Source: Malachius bipustulatus | Lineage: Eukaryota > Arthropoda > Insecta > Coleoptera > Melyridae | Assembly: GCA_910589415.1 (NCBI GenBank) | Contig: OU342637.1 | Coordinates: 40,826,162-40,890,161, forward strand | Reading direction: 5' to 3' | Length of the DNA: 64,000 bases | Shown: piece by piece, positions 8,804 to 19,531 of the stretch | How the letters are laid out: every line of letters starts with the position of its first letter | How positions within the stretch are numbered: the stretch's first letter is position 1 | The notes under the pieces: generated by a model | What the model was told of the DNA's origin: nothing | Databases searched by the model: none | Seen by the model: the letters and a program-made list of their open reading frames with translations, nothing else | Made by a program: the position numbers and the translations under genes

Positions 8804-11290
8804 ATGGGCTTTTATCATAGAATTAGAACAACTTTTGGCAATGAGGCTTCCTACGTGCTGAAGGAATGGGCAAAAACTAACACCAGGTTGGCCAAGCTGA
8901 GGAATCGCAGAGTTTTCCTACTCCAGTGCAAGAGATATGACACGAAGCCGGCCCACATACAGGACCACATCAGGGGACTTTTCAACTCAATAGATGCAGA
9001 ACTATCCAGCTCGAATAGGCAAGTGGACAACTTTAACAGGAGGTTGGGATCAAAAATATTATCTCTGGAGATTAAGATCACTGTGAAACTAATTTTAAAA
9101 AATGAGAGATCATATGAATTTTTTAAATCACGTGCTTTTGAATTAATATCTGGCCACATAGTAAATGAGTTTCAATTGCGTATCAATTATAGCTACGGGA
9201 AGATTTTTAATAGTATTAAGAATAACAATATTCGTAAATTGAACAGCCTGAAGTTGCGGAGTGTTAGTAAGCTTTGTGGTCGCGCACAGTGGGTCAGCAA
9301 CCAGACTGACATTACATTACCAAGAGAAGTGGAAACTATTCTGGCACTGGGTCCCAAATTCAGTATACCACCCACCATTCAAGACATTCCTATAAGAAAA
9401 CTCCTAGCAGGTGTAGAACAGGCAGTGAATTACGAGGGAACAGAGGACAGGGATCTGATCAGAGCAAGAGTCACCAATATAATAACCAACTACTTACATA
9501 AGAACGAATCGGAGAAATCCTATATCAGGGAAATGTATCACAACACAAAGAAATTCGTGAAAGACAATCAAGACCTCGTGATCAGCCAATCGGACAAAGG
9601 TAATGTCACAGTCATCATGAAACGCACAGACTATGAAGAGAAGATGATGACACTAATCAACAATGAAGAGGTCTACAAAGAAATCCGAACCGATCCTACT
9701 ACCAAGATCCAGACTTCCTGCAACAAGAGGATCAAGCAAATGAAGGAACAAGGCTACATCACACAACAGCAGGCAAAGACAATGAGTTTCTATAATGCAA
9801 TTCCAGCCAGAATATATGGACTCCCGAAATATCACAAAGAGGGTTGTCCTCTGAGACCGATCATATCCACGATCAATTCACCAACGTCAAAAATTAGCAA
9901 GCACATAGCTGACATACTTAAGGACGCTTTCAAGGAGTTTTTCATATTTTCAATCAAGGACTCATTTACTTTTGCATCAAAAATAAACGGAATACATCTT
10001 CCAATGGGCCATGTTGTTGTCTCACTTGACGTCGTATCTTTGTTCACAAACATCTCATTGGAACTTACCACCACAATAATTTCGGAGGAATGGGACCTAA
10101 TTAAAGATAAAACGAATATACCAAAAGAAGAATTCCTCGATATAGTGAGATTTTTGTTTGACTCCAATTTTTTCTTGTACAAAGGAAAGTTTTACTCTCA
10201 AATTTTTGGTTGCCCGATGGGGAGTAACTTAAGTCCTGTTTTGGCCAACATGGTGATGACCAAACTCATCAAGATATCGATAGATAAACTACCCTACCAA
10301 TTACCTTTCATATACCAATACATGGATGACCTGATAATGGCAATACCAGAGAACGGAAAGGAAGAAATATTGCAAGTGTTCAACTCATACGATGATCACA
10401 TCAGATTCACTATGGAGGTAGAAGAGGATAGAGCTGTTCCATTCCTAGACACAAAAGTCATCAGATCCGAAGATAACATCATCAGGCTAGACTGGTACCA
10501 GAAGTCAATACACTCAGGCAGATACGTTCATCAACAGTCATACCATGACATAAAAATGAAGACCAACGTCATACTGGGGCTACGCAATAGGTTGGAACAA
10601 ATAACACATCCATCGTTCACATTGGCAGCCAAGAGGAGACTTGAAGGAATATTGTGCCAGAATGGGTATACCAAACAACTTATTAACAGGCTCCTATTTG
10701 GAGTGACTAGAAGAACAATGACAACTAGGGAAGCGGGGCACGGTGCGACTCCACAGGGCGATGCAACAACGGTAAACAAGTTTATTTCACTTCCTTTTAT
10801 TCAGGGCTTAACCCAGGAGATAGAAAAAATCCTAAAAAATATAGACGGTATTAGGATAGCCAAATATAATTTAGTAACTAATAAAAATAATTTTTCTAAA
10901 CTTAAAGACAGGCTACCGTTATCTTTGCAATCAGACGTTGTCTACAAAATACCATGTAACAATTGTTTGTCGTTCTATGTGGGTCAGACGTCACAACAAC
11001 TAAAAAAGCGGATTGTTGCTCATAAGAGTGATGCTAGATTAAGACCACAGAGGTGTGCTCTTGCCAGCCATGTACACAATGAGAAACACACGATGAATTA
11101 TGACGAGGTAACAATCCTAGACCATGAAAGGTGCACATCAAAAAGAATTTTTCTAGAGATGTGTCACATCAGCACATGTGACAATATCATCAACTGTAAG
11201 AGTGACATAGATGGTCTAAGTAACATATATAAATTTTTGCTTTTTTCCGAAAAGAAAAAATATTCGAACATAATAGAGCAAAGTAACTAA
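8804..11290 (+). CDS. Penelope-like reverse transcriptase with GIY-YIG endonuclease (second copy)
   Basis: The translation is identical, residue for residue, to the product of 5254-7740, and the nucleotide stretches I compared show no difference. It has the same RT motifs (LDVVSLFTNIS, GCPMGSNLSP, YMDD) and C-terminal GIY-YIG-type endonuclease. Identity over 2.5 kb means a very recent tandem duplication, a tandem integration of one template, gene conversion, or an assembly artefact. The only differences between units that I found are in the non-coding T-run and one base in the following terminal repeat. The protein should be as functional as its twin. Confidence 0.95.
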   Translation: MGFYHRIRTTFGNEASYVLKEWAKTNTRLAKLRNRRVFLLQCKRYDTKPAHIQDHIRGLFNSIDAELSSSNRQVDNFNRRLGSKILSLEIKITVKLILKNERSYEFFKSRAFELISGHIVNEFQLRINYSYGKIFNSIKNNNIRKLNSLKLRSVSKLCGRAQWVSNQTDITLPREVETILALGPKFSIPPTIQDIPIRKLLAGVEQAVNYEGTEDRDLIRARVTNIITNYLHKNESEKSYIREMYHNTKKFVKDNQDLVISQSDKGNVTVIMKRTDYEEKMMTLINNEEVYKEIRTDPTTKIQTSCNKRIKQMKEQGYITQQQAKTMSFYNAIPARIYGLPKYHKEGCPLRPIISTINSPTSKISKHIADILKDAFKEFFIFSIKDSFTFASKINGIHLPMGHVVVSLDVVSLFTNISLELTTTIISEEWDLIKDKTNIPKEEFLDIVRFLFDSNFFLYKGKFYSQIFGCPMGSNLSPVLANMVMTKLIKISIDKLPYQLPFIYQYMDDLIMAIPENGKEEILQVFNSYDDHIRFTMEVEEDRAVPFLDTKVIRSEDNIIRLDWYQKSIHSGRYVHQQSYHDIKMKTNVILGLRNRLEQITHPSFTLAAKRRLEGILCQNGYTKQLINRLLFGVTRRTMTTREAGHGATPQGDATTVNKFISLPFIQGLTQEIEKILKNIDGIRIAKYNLVTNKNNFSKLKDRLPLSLQSDVVYKIPCNNCLSFYVGQTSQQLKKRIVAHKSDARLRPQRCALASHVHNEKHTMNYDEVTILDHERCTSKRIFLEMCHISTCDNIINCKSDIDGLSNIYKFLLFSEKKKYSNIIEQSN

Positions 11291-12347
11291 TTATAATACT
11301 CATAACTAACTACAATACTCGGAGTGTGCCTGGCTGGGGATTGTATTCTTTCTGTTGGATAATGGAGACTGTTTTTTTTTTTTTTTTTTTCCGCTATGGG
11401 AAATTAGTAATTGTTTTGTGCATCTTGGAAAGAAGAAGGTTTTCTCCCTTCTCACCTTTTTTCTTTTGGAAAATGTAAAAAAAAAAATAAATGTTGATGT
11501 CAACCTTTAATTAGAGAAATCTGTCTTTTTGTAAATTGTTCTTTCTGTGATGTTTTTTGGTATGTAATTAATAATTGAAAATGTAAGCGAGAGAATACCG
11601 TAACTAGGCAACACACATGTCACAACCCCTGTTACATGTGGTGTATTTTCTTTGGTATTTTCTTAAAATTTTAAAATTCAAAAAATTGAATCTCCCGCCT
11701 TACCAACCTCAAGATGGCGACCATTTTCAACCAATAAAGATTCAGTTCCAGACTCTAGATAAAATGTCTGCAATTGCCTGGTCTTATCCTTGTGTCTTGA
11801 TAAACAAGGAAAAATTCGCTCATTTCTGTGCCATAAGAAGAGCAATGGTGATGAAATAATCAAGAGTAGTTAACATGTAGCTCATAAACCACCTTATGTT
11901 TTATAAATTAATGTTTTAAAATGTCCCTTGTTGCTGATGCGGTGTTTGTGCTTTTTTAATCTTTACTAGTTTTAATTAGTGATTTGAACATCCACAAAAA
12001 TAAAGAAAAAATTCTCATATAGAGGAAATCACCATGAGCTGGATCTGGCATGTGTTGTGAGGGCTCTCTGTATTTTCTCGCTGACCTACCTAATATTAAG
12101 ATCAATGCGGTAAGGACCTCTTATATTTCATGATTGTATTCAAATGTAATTTCTTTAATTTTGTATTTTAGACTCTGAGGAAGGAACAAATTGTTCCGAA
12201 ATATAAGTCAAGCATATAAGATCTTGCTGTTTTATTAGCCCAACTATATTGAGACCGATAGCTCTTAACTGGTGAAGAGGAGATCCTTTTTCTTTCCTCT
12301 TTCTCACATCCCAACTAATAATCAGTCGGTAGTTATAAAGCTCAAAT
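11291..12347 (+). repeat. Terminal PLE repeat at right end of array
   Basis: Third direct copy of the 3'UTR and terminal repeat (19-T run at about 11372-11390). It stops within the word aaataaa, just before the point where an ORF would start, and passes directly into (TA)n at 12348-12364. Confidence 0.85.
12171..12209 (+). ncRNA. Hammerhead-ribozyme-like core in pLTR (copy 3)
   Basis: Same sequence as 5064-5102, in the last terminal repeat, which has no ORF after it. Confidence 0.6.
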
Positions 12348-12364
12348 AAATATATATATATATA

Positions 12365-13870
12365 TACAGGGTTACTGGTAACTGGATACATTCCTTTGGT
12401 GATCTGATAAAACAAGAGGTAAGGAGTAAATTAACCCCAACATGCACTATACAAAACTCAATAGATTTTGAGATATTTCGATTTTCAACTTTTCTTAAAA
12501 AAAATGGTTCCAAATGTCTTGAAATGTAATTTTCAAAAAATCTACTTTAACTTTTTGATTTTTTTTTTGCTGGAATACTTGTCCAATACTATGCTTCCTT
12601 CTGGAATAAAAAATATCCTGAGGTATTTCGATCGTGTGAAAATTTCAAAGAAAAACTTTCACAAACTATTTTTTTTAAATAAGATTTAAAAGTTTTTACA
12701 AGTTATTTTCGCAAAATTGTCAAGGCACCTTGCGTACAAATTGTTTTAAAAACTTCCCTAGTGTAGTAGCTATCTAACAAGGTACGAATCTTGTACAAGA
12801 ATAACAGAATCTCCCCGCTATGTACCGTTACCGAGGAACAAATCCTTAAGTCGGGACGTTTTAAAAAAAATACGGCCCTGAACGGGGGTCTTAAAATTCT
12901 CGGATCCGGCCCATCTTCAACAGGTCGTATTTGGGGGTCCCGAACTTTCCCACATGAAAACTGGCGGCTCTAGAGTGTTTCCTAGCAAAGTCACAGAAGT
13001 TTCGTAAGTATACGTATTCTTGTGCCCGAAAAATGTCTGTCTGTCGGTCTGTCTGTCTGTGACTTTGCTAGGAAACACTCTAGAGCCGCCAGTTTTCATG
13101 TGGGAAAGTTGAAATTTGGCTCGATTGAAGAAGCGCACCGTGGCACGATGCCTATTGAAAATGAGCGGGATCCGTTCCCGGGAAGTGTCATTTTTTCGGG
13201 AATTTCGGGATTTTTCGGGAATAGCCTAGTAATAGCCACTCTAAGTGTCTGAAAGTTTTACCGATCGGGACGAAACTTGGTAGGGACGAAGCTCGTGACC
13301 CCCAAATACGACCTGTTGAAGATGGGCCGGATCCGAGAATTTTAAGACCCCCGTTCTTGGCCGTATTTTTTTTAAAACGTCCCGACTTAAGGATTTGTTC
13401 CTCGGTAACGGTACTTAGCGGGGAGATTCTGTTATTCTTGTACAAGATTCGTACCTTGTTAGATAGCTACTACACTAGGGAAGTTTTTAAAACAATTTGT
13501 ACGCAAGGTGCCTTGACAATTTTGCGAAAATAACTTGTAAAAACTTTTAAATCTTATTTTAAAAAAATAGTTTGTGAAAGTTTTTCTTTGAAATTTTCAC
13601 ACGATCGAAATACCTCAGGATATTTTTTATTCCAGAAGGAAGCATAGTATTGGACAAGTATTCCAGCAAAAAAAAAATCAAAAAGTTAAAGTAGATTTTT
13701 TGAAAATTACATTTCAAGACATCTGAAACCATTTTTTTAAGAAAAGTTGAAAATCGAAATATCTCAAAATCTATTGAGTTTTGTATAGTGCATGTTGGGG
13801 TTAATTTACTCCTTACCTCTTGTTTTATCAGATCACCAAAGGAATGTATCCAGTTACCAGTAACCCTGTA
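12365..13870. mobile_element. 1.5 kb palindromic (foldback) element at TA
   Basis: The left arm 12365-12939 is the reverse complement of 13297-13870 with few differences. An inner stem (12944-13000 against 13059-13109) is offset because the right side carries about 183 extra bases (13110-13296). The ends read TACAGGGTTACTGGTAACTGG and its complement, flanked by TA. No transposase is encoded; ORFs inside are translations of the arms. TA ends with CAGGGT termini suggest a Tc1/mariner-mobilised foldback element, but the family is not certain. Confidence 0.75.
13033..13062 (+). repeat. CTGT microsatellite in the palindrome centre
   Basis: Repeated gtct/gtctgt units in the loop between the inner arms. 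Such (CTGT)n tracts commonly sit inside short interspersed invertebrate repeats. Confidence 0.6.
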
Positions 13871-15540
13871 TAAATTTATTTCTCCAAAATCACGAAATTT
13901 TTATTTTAAAAACGCTCCTGTTGCTTTATCTTTCAAGATTAGTGAACGAAATTTTGCACTCTTATCAAGCTTTAGGAACAATTTCGATTTCCATTAAAAA
14001 ATTTTCCAAAAGTCGCGTCACTTCTACAGGGTGTCCCTTCAAAATTCGGCAAATCCGGTTTTTGTCACCTTATTTCAGGTCGCAGTTTTCAATCTAGGAG
14101 ACTGAAATTTTTGTGGAAGTAAGATATCCACAAGGAGTGGTCTGGTATTGCACTTGAGCAAAATCGGCTGAGCCGTTTCAAAATGGCGGCTATTTGAATT
14201 TTTGGAAAAAGGACTATTTTTTGAACCCCTGTATAAGCTAGATAGAAACAGAGTTTTATATCAAGTTCACAAGATTGGAAGTATATGACTTGAAATTTAA
14301 TTTAATGCAATAAAATTTGCATTTTTTCTAATAATAAGCCAGTGGCGTGGGTAGGAAAAGGGTAAAAATGGCTAAATTTCTCCAACAATTTATGAACACA
14401 TTTTTGAAGTAATTAAACTGAAAATTTTTCAGTAGACAACTATACTAATAGACTTCAACCCTTGAGCATTTCAAAAAGTAAATAAGAAAAATGGCGGAGA
14501 TATTCGATTTTTTTTACATGATGTTTATTTCTCTAAAATTTTAAAAACGCTCCCTGTAGCTTCATCTTTCAAGATTAATGAACGAAATTTTTTATTCTTA
14601 TAAACCTTAGGGCTGACGTTTGATTTTCGTAAAAAACATTTTCCTAGAGTTGTCTTACTTCTACAGGATGTCCCTCCGAATTTCAGAAAAAAAACCGTCC
14701 GTGAGACGCGGGTTCTGGTCGAAGTTTTCAATCTAGAGCGCTGAAATTTTTTTGGTAGTAAGATATCCTCAAGTAGTCGTCTGGTACTTGAGTAAAATAG
14801 GTAAAGACGTTACAAAATGGCGGCATTTTCAATTTTAGGAAAATGGCTAGATTTTGAACCCCTAAAAATAGGCAAGTTAGAATCAAAAACTTTTAAACGA
14901 AATTAACAAGATTGGAATAAACTTATTATAAATTTGAGCTAATACAATACAATTTGCATCATTTCTATTAATAAGCCAGAGGCGTGGGTAGGAAAAGGGT
15001 AAAAATGTCTACATTTCTATAAACATTCATGAGCTTATTTTTGAAGGACTAGAACGGAAATTTTGGTAGTAGACAACTATACTAATATTATTTAACCTTC
15101 AAAAATTTCAAGAAGCAAATATAAAAATGGCGGAGATATTCGAATATTTTTACATGATGTTTATTTCTCTAAAATTTCAAATTTTCGGTTTTCAAAACTC
15201 TCCTTTCAGTTTTTTCCGAATTTATTAAAGGTAGTGTAAAAAATAGTATTTTTCAAGTAAAGGTAGCCAGTGGCGGGCATAGGAAACGGGACAAAATTGT
15301 TAAATTTTGCCAATTTTTTTAATTTTTAAATTTAAAAATCCATTCTAAGGCACGTGCTCAAACGAAATGAAACGAAATTATCACAGAAAATTTTTCACAG
15401 TAAAGCACTACGCTAACATGACATGACTATGGAAAATTTCAGAGAGCCAATAATTTAAAAAGCGGTGAAAATATTCATAATTGAATCGCATAAAAATACA
15501 CTATCTCTGCGATTGATGCGCAAGAAGGTTTTTATATTAT
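13871..15540 (+). repeat. Diverged tandem repeat, about 645-bp period (family A)
   Basis: Two diverged copies and a partial third of a unit with these words in order: ttatttctc(c/t)aaaat, cttcatctttcaagatta, acttctacaggg/atgtccc, caaaatggcggc, and agccagtggcgtgggtaggaaaagggtaaaaatg (13877, 14526 and 15166 are equivalent points). A related copy lies at 60590-61555. The tail attgaatcgcataaaaata..gcgattgatgcgcaagaagg (15479-15531) is shared with 61501-61550. No coding capacity recognised. Confidence 0.6.
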
Positions 15541-16752
15541 TATACAGGGTGTTACTGAATAGGTGTTACAAACCTAAAGGGCATGTAGGAAATGAAAAAA
15601 TAGGTGATAAATTTTCTGTAGACATGGGTCGTTGGAGCTTTAGTTTTCAAGATACAGGGTATTAAAGTTCTTCGAAAAATTTAATATTTTTGGGAATATC
15701 TAAAAACTGGCGGATCAGAATAACTCGAATTTTTTGACAGCTGTTGTCCTAATTGAAGTACATGATTTGATACTCCCATTGAAAAGTTATTCAATCCAGT
15801 GGCAGAGATCTGGGTGCGTTGTTACCTTTTTTATTAAACAATTTCTACGCCACTGACTTTTATGCAAATTTGTTATTTTCGGTAGATACCTCGTTATGTC
15901 TAGAGGAGAAAATTCATTCTATGTTTTTGTTGTAGCACACACTGTTTTCAAGATACTTCAGAATGTAGGAACCCGTACGAGGTAATAAAATATCCTAAAA
16001 ATCAATGCTTTTGAGTTTTTCCAGAAATTAATCATTTTTGTGATCGTTATTGAAGCGTATTAAGGTATGTTTCCACCAAAGGAACATTGAGGAACTTTTA
16101 TGTAGCCACAAGTTTCGTCTTGCTGATTTTCCTTTGAAGTTTACCGCTCGAAATGGAAACCGGCGAAAAGAAGGAACAATCTGAAATTGGAACAGAAACC
16201 GAGTGGAACATTCAGAAAATTTGTAGAACATTTTCGAAAAAAGGAAACAGAAACATAAAAGTTCCTCAATGTTCCTTTGGTGGAAGCATACCTTAACATT
16301 ACATTACAAAAAGCTTGCATGGGTTCCTACATTGTGAAATATCTTGAAGACAGTGCGTCCTACAACAAAAGCATAAAAATACTTTTCTCGTCTAAAGAAA
16401 ACGACGTATCTAACGAAAATAACAAATTTGCATAAAAGTCAGTGGCGTAGAAATTGTTTAATAAAAAAGTAACAACGCACCCAGATCTCTGTCACTAAAT
16501 TGAATAACTTTTCAATGGGAGTATCAAATCATGTACTTCAATTAGGACAACAGCTGTCAAAAAATTCCAGTTATTCTGATCAGTAAGTTTTTAGATATTC
16601 CAAAAATATTAAATATTTCGAAGAACTTTAACACCCTGTATCTCGAAAACTAAAGCTTCAACGACCAATGTCTACAGGAAATTTATCGCCTATTTTTGCA
16701 TTTCCTACATGCCCTTTCAGTTTGTAACACCTATTCAGTAACACCCTGTATA
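15541..16752. mobile_element. 1.2 kb element with long terminal inverted repeats (about 430 bp)
   Basis: Begins TACAGGGTGTTACTGAATAG at 15541 and ends with its complement (CAGTAACACCCTGTA) at about 16752. The arms pair from the ends inward to about 15980 and 16315 with scattered mismatches. It is non-coding. CAGGGTG ends at TA fit a mariner-type non-autonomous element. It has been split at its centre by another small element (16059-16298). Confidence 0.75.
16059..16298. mobile_element. 240-bp nested MITE with about 38-bp inverted repeats
   Basis: The left end GGTATGTTTCCACCAAAGGAAC and inward sequence repeats inverted at the right end (..GTTCCTTTGGTGGAAGCATACC), with TTAA on both sides. It lies exactly in the centre of the larger palindrome, so it inserted later. 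TTAA flanks suggest piggyBac-type mobilisation; that is inference. Confidence 0.65.
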
Positions 16753-17280
16753 TTATAATATTTATATTATATTACATCAGTAGAATAGTTTTCTAGAACG
16801 GTATAAAAAATTGTAGTGCCTACCTTATTATAATAACGCATAAATTATGTAAGTATAGGAAACATGTACTTAATCTAAGGTACTAAAGGACGCATTTATC
16901 TCCAAGATCCTGGGACTTCAATAACTGGAAATCATACTCAGAAATAAAGAGAGTGGTCAGAATTAAGAAATTATTTGAAGGTAAGTTATCGACAATTTCT
17001 TCGAAAAGGGCCATAGAATACAATTCCAAGAAAAGCAAAGAATTATAATCTAATAGCAATTACAGCTGACAAGGTAGGTAATTATAGGATTACCTATAAA
17101 TTCTATAGAAAACGTTTTATACCTGCATACCTACCTATTGGTACTTAGTAGGTAAAACTATTTAAAAGCTGTAAAATTTCTGAATAAAGATAAAAGAAAG
17201 AGGGTGGAAATAATAAAATTAAACGTACATGACAGCCACCATAAATAATCCTCTTTTGTTATAAAAGCTTTAATATTATC
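16753..17280. other. Non-coding, unique-looking AT-rich DNA
   Basis: No credible gene or repeat recognised. Contains several taggtacct-like words. The last four bases, GGTA (17281-17284), are the left target duplication of the errantivirus. Confidence 0.4.
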
Positions 17281-17284
17281 GGTA

Positions 17285-17615
17285 AGTTATGTATTTGTTT
17301 TCTAATTTACCTTTTTTAAAAAGGTTGATTTAATTAGAAACCAATACAATTAGTGAAGCCTACTAGTAAAACAAGATGTTGGTTTTACATTTATATATTT
17401 CCGATAAGTACACTTAGGACTTTTCCTAAACAGCAATAAATTATATTCGTCAACTGCGATGTGAACCCGTCGAAAGCATATCGTAGACTTAGTGAGTTAC
17501 AGTAAAATTAACTATTCGATGTTAAAGCAACAATGCTTGATTAGCGGGAAAACGGGAGTAAAATGCAGGAATGCATTTTATTTGTTGCACAGTGTACAGT
17601 GTTGTCATATTGACT
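17285..17615 (-). repeat. 3' LTR of the errantivirus
   Basis: 331 bp, base for base the same as 25629-25959 as far as I compared. In the sense direction it begins AGTCAATATG and ends ACATAACT. Confidence 0.93.
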
Positions 17616-17625
17616 CCTCCCTTCT
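17616..17625 (-). other. Polypurine tract
   Basis: Sense-strand AGAAGGGAGG lies immediately 5' of the 3' LTR: the expected plus-strand primer of reverse transcription. Confidence 0.8.
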
Positions 17626-17842
17626 GAGATGGGAATTCATGGGGAAAATTTGATTTCGAAAAAATGAAAACGAAAATTAATTTGATTCCATGAATTCACA
17701 TTGACATCATAATGATTATGATTTTGGCTAATATTGTTTGATTTCTTTTGGGTTCGCATCTTACATAATAATGCAGTAACCAATCCTATTATTCTAGGGT
17801 ATTATTAACTTATTCTAGTACATTAAAATTCTTATTTTTGAA

Positions 17843-19531
17843 TTACTTTCGTGGTGCGGGTGCAGGAAATGCTTCGAGTGGAGTGCTTTCTCCTTTATCC
17901 ACACTAGTTTTATCTGGTTTGAGACACTTGCGAAAGTAATTCCTCTTACAGTATAATATTACAAATATAATGAATATAATTAGTACAAGACAGATTGTTA
18001 GACTTGAATGAAACCAATTTGCTTGTATTATTGGTACCTCTAAAATTGGGTCGTTTGCCTGAAGGGTTAAACTTGACAGTTTGTCTAAATTGATTGATTT
18101 CAAATTAAGCTGGATTGGTTTGACATTCATGACTTCTTTGTCGACAGGAGGAAGGTAAACAGGTTCTTCCTTTATTTGTCCTTCTAAATTACTATAGGTA
18201 AATTCTTTTGTGGTGAAAGAACAAGAGTAAGGCACGTCTATTAAAAATACACCTGTTAGTTTCTGCACTTCCTCATTTACGCACTTTTTGTGTATCAGAG
18301 TCTCTGTAGGTAAAATCACCAGATATTTCTGATCACTGATTGTCTCCACTAATGGATCACTCACATTTATAGGAACATGTTTACAATTTGGGTATCCTGT
18401 TACTTTTAACAAATTTTTAATGCACACATCTTGCTGAAAGTTTCTTTCTACTTTATCAATTGAGCAATAATATTGTTGTTGCAAAAAGCGACAATTCTCT
18501 TTAAGATAGTAGATGGAATTCTCTTTCATAGCAACATATGGCGTTGGTGGAATTATCACCGTGTTATTAGAAGTTGGAACGGAGTATAGATGATAGAGAT
18601 TATACATTTGAGGGTCAAGGATGGGAATGTGTAAAAGAAAAACTACGTGCTCTGGCGTGATATAGAAATCTACGCTAATTGTTCTTAGAAATAATACATT
18701 ATCCATAGAGTAGTAATTGTCCTTATCATGAAACTTGTTCAATTCCCTCTTCATTTCAGTAATCTGATCTTCGTTAATCACAGTAAGGTGTAGCTGTTTA
18801 AGCATTGCAAAGCTGACTGCTGCATGAATATTGGTTATTAAATTCTGCAGTTCAGAGACACTAATTCTTAACAAGGTCAGTGTTGCTAGTAGATCTTGTT
18901 CGCGTATTGCTTTTAACGTAAAACTTATTTGATCGAAATTTGAGGAGATGTTTCCTATTATTTGTTGAAAATTTTGGATTAATCTGCTGTTCATGGACAG
19001 TTGCTTATTAAAATGTTTTATTATGTTTTCTTGATTATTGGATAATTTTGAAATGGCCTCATCATATCTTTCGCCGTCGTCAGCGTCTAGATTTCCGGAA
19101 ATAAACTTGAAAATGGATCCGATACCATTGAATAATCCTCGTTCGGTTCTGTTTTTTGGGGATGTTAGTGCATCAGGATGGATTAATTTGATTTGAGATT
19201 TTAAGTGAACGGTTTCTACTTTTAGGTATGAGAGTTCAGTTCTTGCCATCGTTTTCGTATGATCAGTACTGTTCTCTTGACGAATCCTAACATGTACGTC
19301 GCTAATTATTTTGTCAAGTCTTTGAATCTGATTGCGAATGTTTGTCAGAGGATAGTTATGTAAAAATGTGTGATGGGTGACTTGTATCCTTGTCATGCCT
19401 AATCTCAGAGGTAAAATTCCAGGATTGTTTTTGAGATTCTTAATTTCTATGCGTTGGGCGTAGTTTAGTCGAATAAGGTTAAGTAGTAAGACTACTAGTG
19501 CTGGGCCTACCGACAGGTTCATCTGGAACAA
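17843..19531 (-). CDS. env: Errantiviral Env (baculovirus-F-like fusion glycoprotein)
   Basis: 562 codons. A hydrophobic signal segment lies at about residues 9-25. An RTER furin-type site ends at residue 131, followed at once by a GLFNGIGSIF fusion-peptide-like segment and the conserved GNLDADDGERY region that marks errantiviral and baculoviral F-type envelope proteins. One transmembrane helix lies near residues 510-527, with a short basic cytoplasmic tail. There are several N-glycosylation sequons. The ORF overlaps the end of pol by 53 bp in another frame; in relatives env is made from a spliced mRNA, and I did not identify the splice sites. No stop or frameshift interrupts it. Role by family: membrane fusion and cell-to-cell or follicle-to-germline passage. 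Confidence 0.93.
   Translation of the reverse strand: MFQMNLSVGPALVVLLLNLIRLNYAQRIEIKNLKNNPGILPLRLGMTRIQVTHHTFLHNYPLTNIRNQIQRLDKIISDVHVRIRQENSTDHTKTMARTELSYLKVETVHLKSQIKLIHPDALTSPKNRTERGLFNGIGSIFKFISGNLDADDGERYDEAISKLSNNQENIIKHFNKQLSMNSRLIQNFQQIIGNISSNFDQISFTLKAIREQDLLATLTLLRISVSELQNLITNIHAAVSFAMLKQLHLTVINEDQITEMKRELNKFHDKDNYYSMDNVLFLRTISVDFYITPEHVVFLLHIPILDPQMYNLYHLYSVPTSNNTVIIPPTPYVAMKENSIYYLKENCRFLQQQYYCSIDKVERNFQQDVCIKNLLKVTGYPNCKHVPINVSDPLVETISDQKYLVILPTETLIHKKCVNEEVQKLTGVFLIDVPYSCSFTTKEFTYSNLEGQIKEEPVYLPPVDKEVMNVKPIQLNLKSINLDKLSSLTLQANDPILEVPIIQANWFHSSLTICLVLIIFIIFVILYCKRNYFRKCLKPDKTSVDKGESTPLEAFPAPAPRK

Larger units (their letters stand above)
2788..12347 (+). mobile_element. Tandem Penelope-like element (PLE) array
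   Basis: Order: an inverted terminal repeat (2788-3508), a direct terminal-repeat fragment (3512-3722) fused to the 3' third of the ORF (to 4189), then two complete units with a 3550-bp period (ORFs at 5254 and 8804), then a final terminal repeat ending about 12347. The second and third terminal-repeat regions differ from the first mainly in a T-run (13, 12 and 19 T at about 4271, 7822 and 11372) and one substitution near 11480. Both outer ends abut (TA)n tracts (2770-2787 and 12348-12364). Direct or partly inverted terminal repeats and tandem copies are known hallmarks of Penelope-like elements. The array looks young. An assembly duplication cannot be excluded from sequence alone. Confidence 0.9.

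Noticed and set aside
13033..13062. Possible CRISPR-like regular repeat
   Set aside because: It is a simple tetranucleotide microsatellite without spacers. No CRISPR array exists in this eukaryotic window.
12917..13445. ORFs on both strands in the 1.5-kb palindrome
   Set aside because: They mirror each other because of the inverted repeat and read through the CTGT microsatellite (TDRQTDRQT), which is typical of non-coding repeats.
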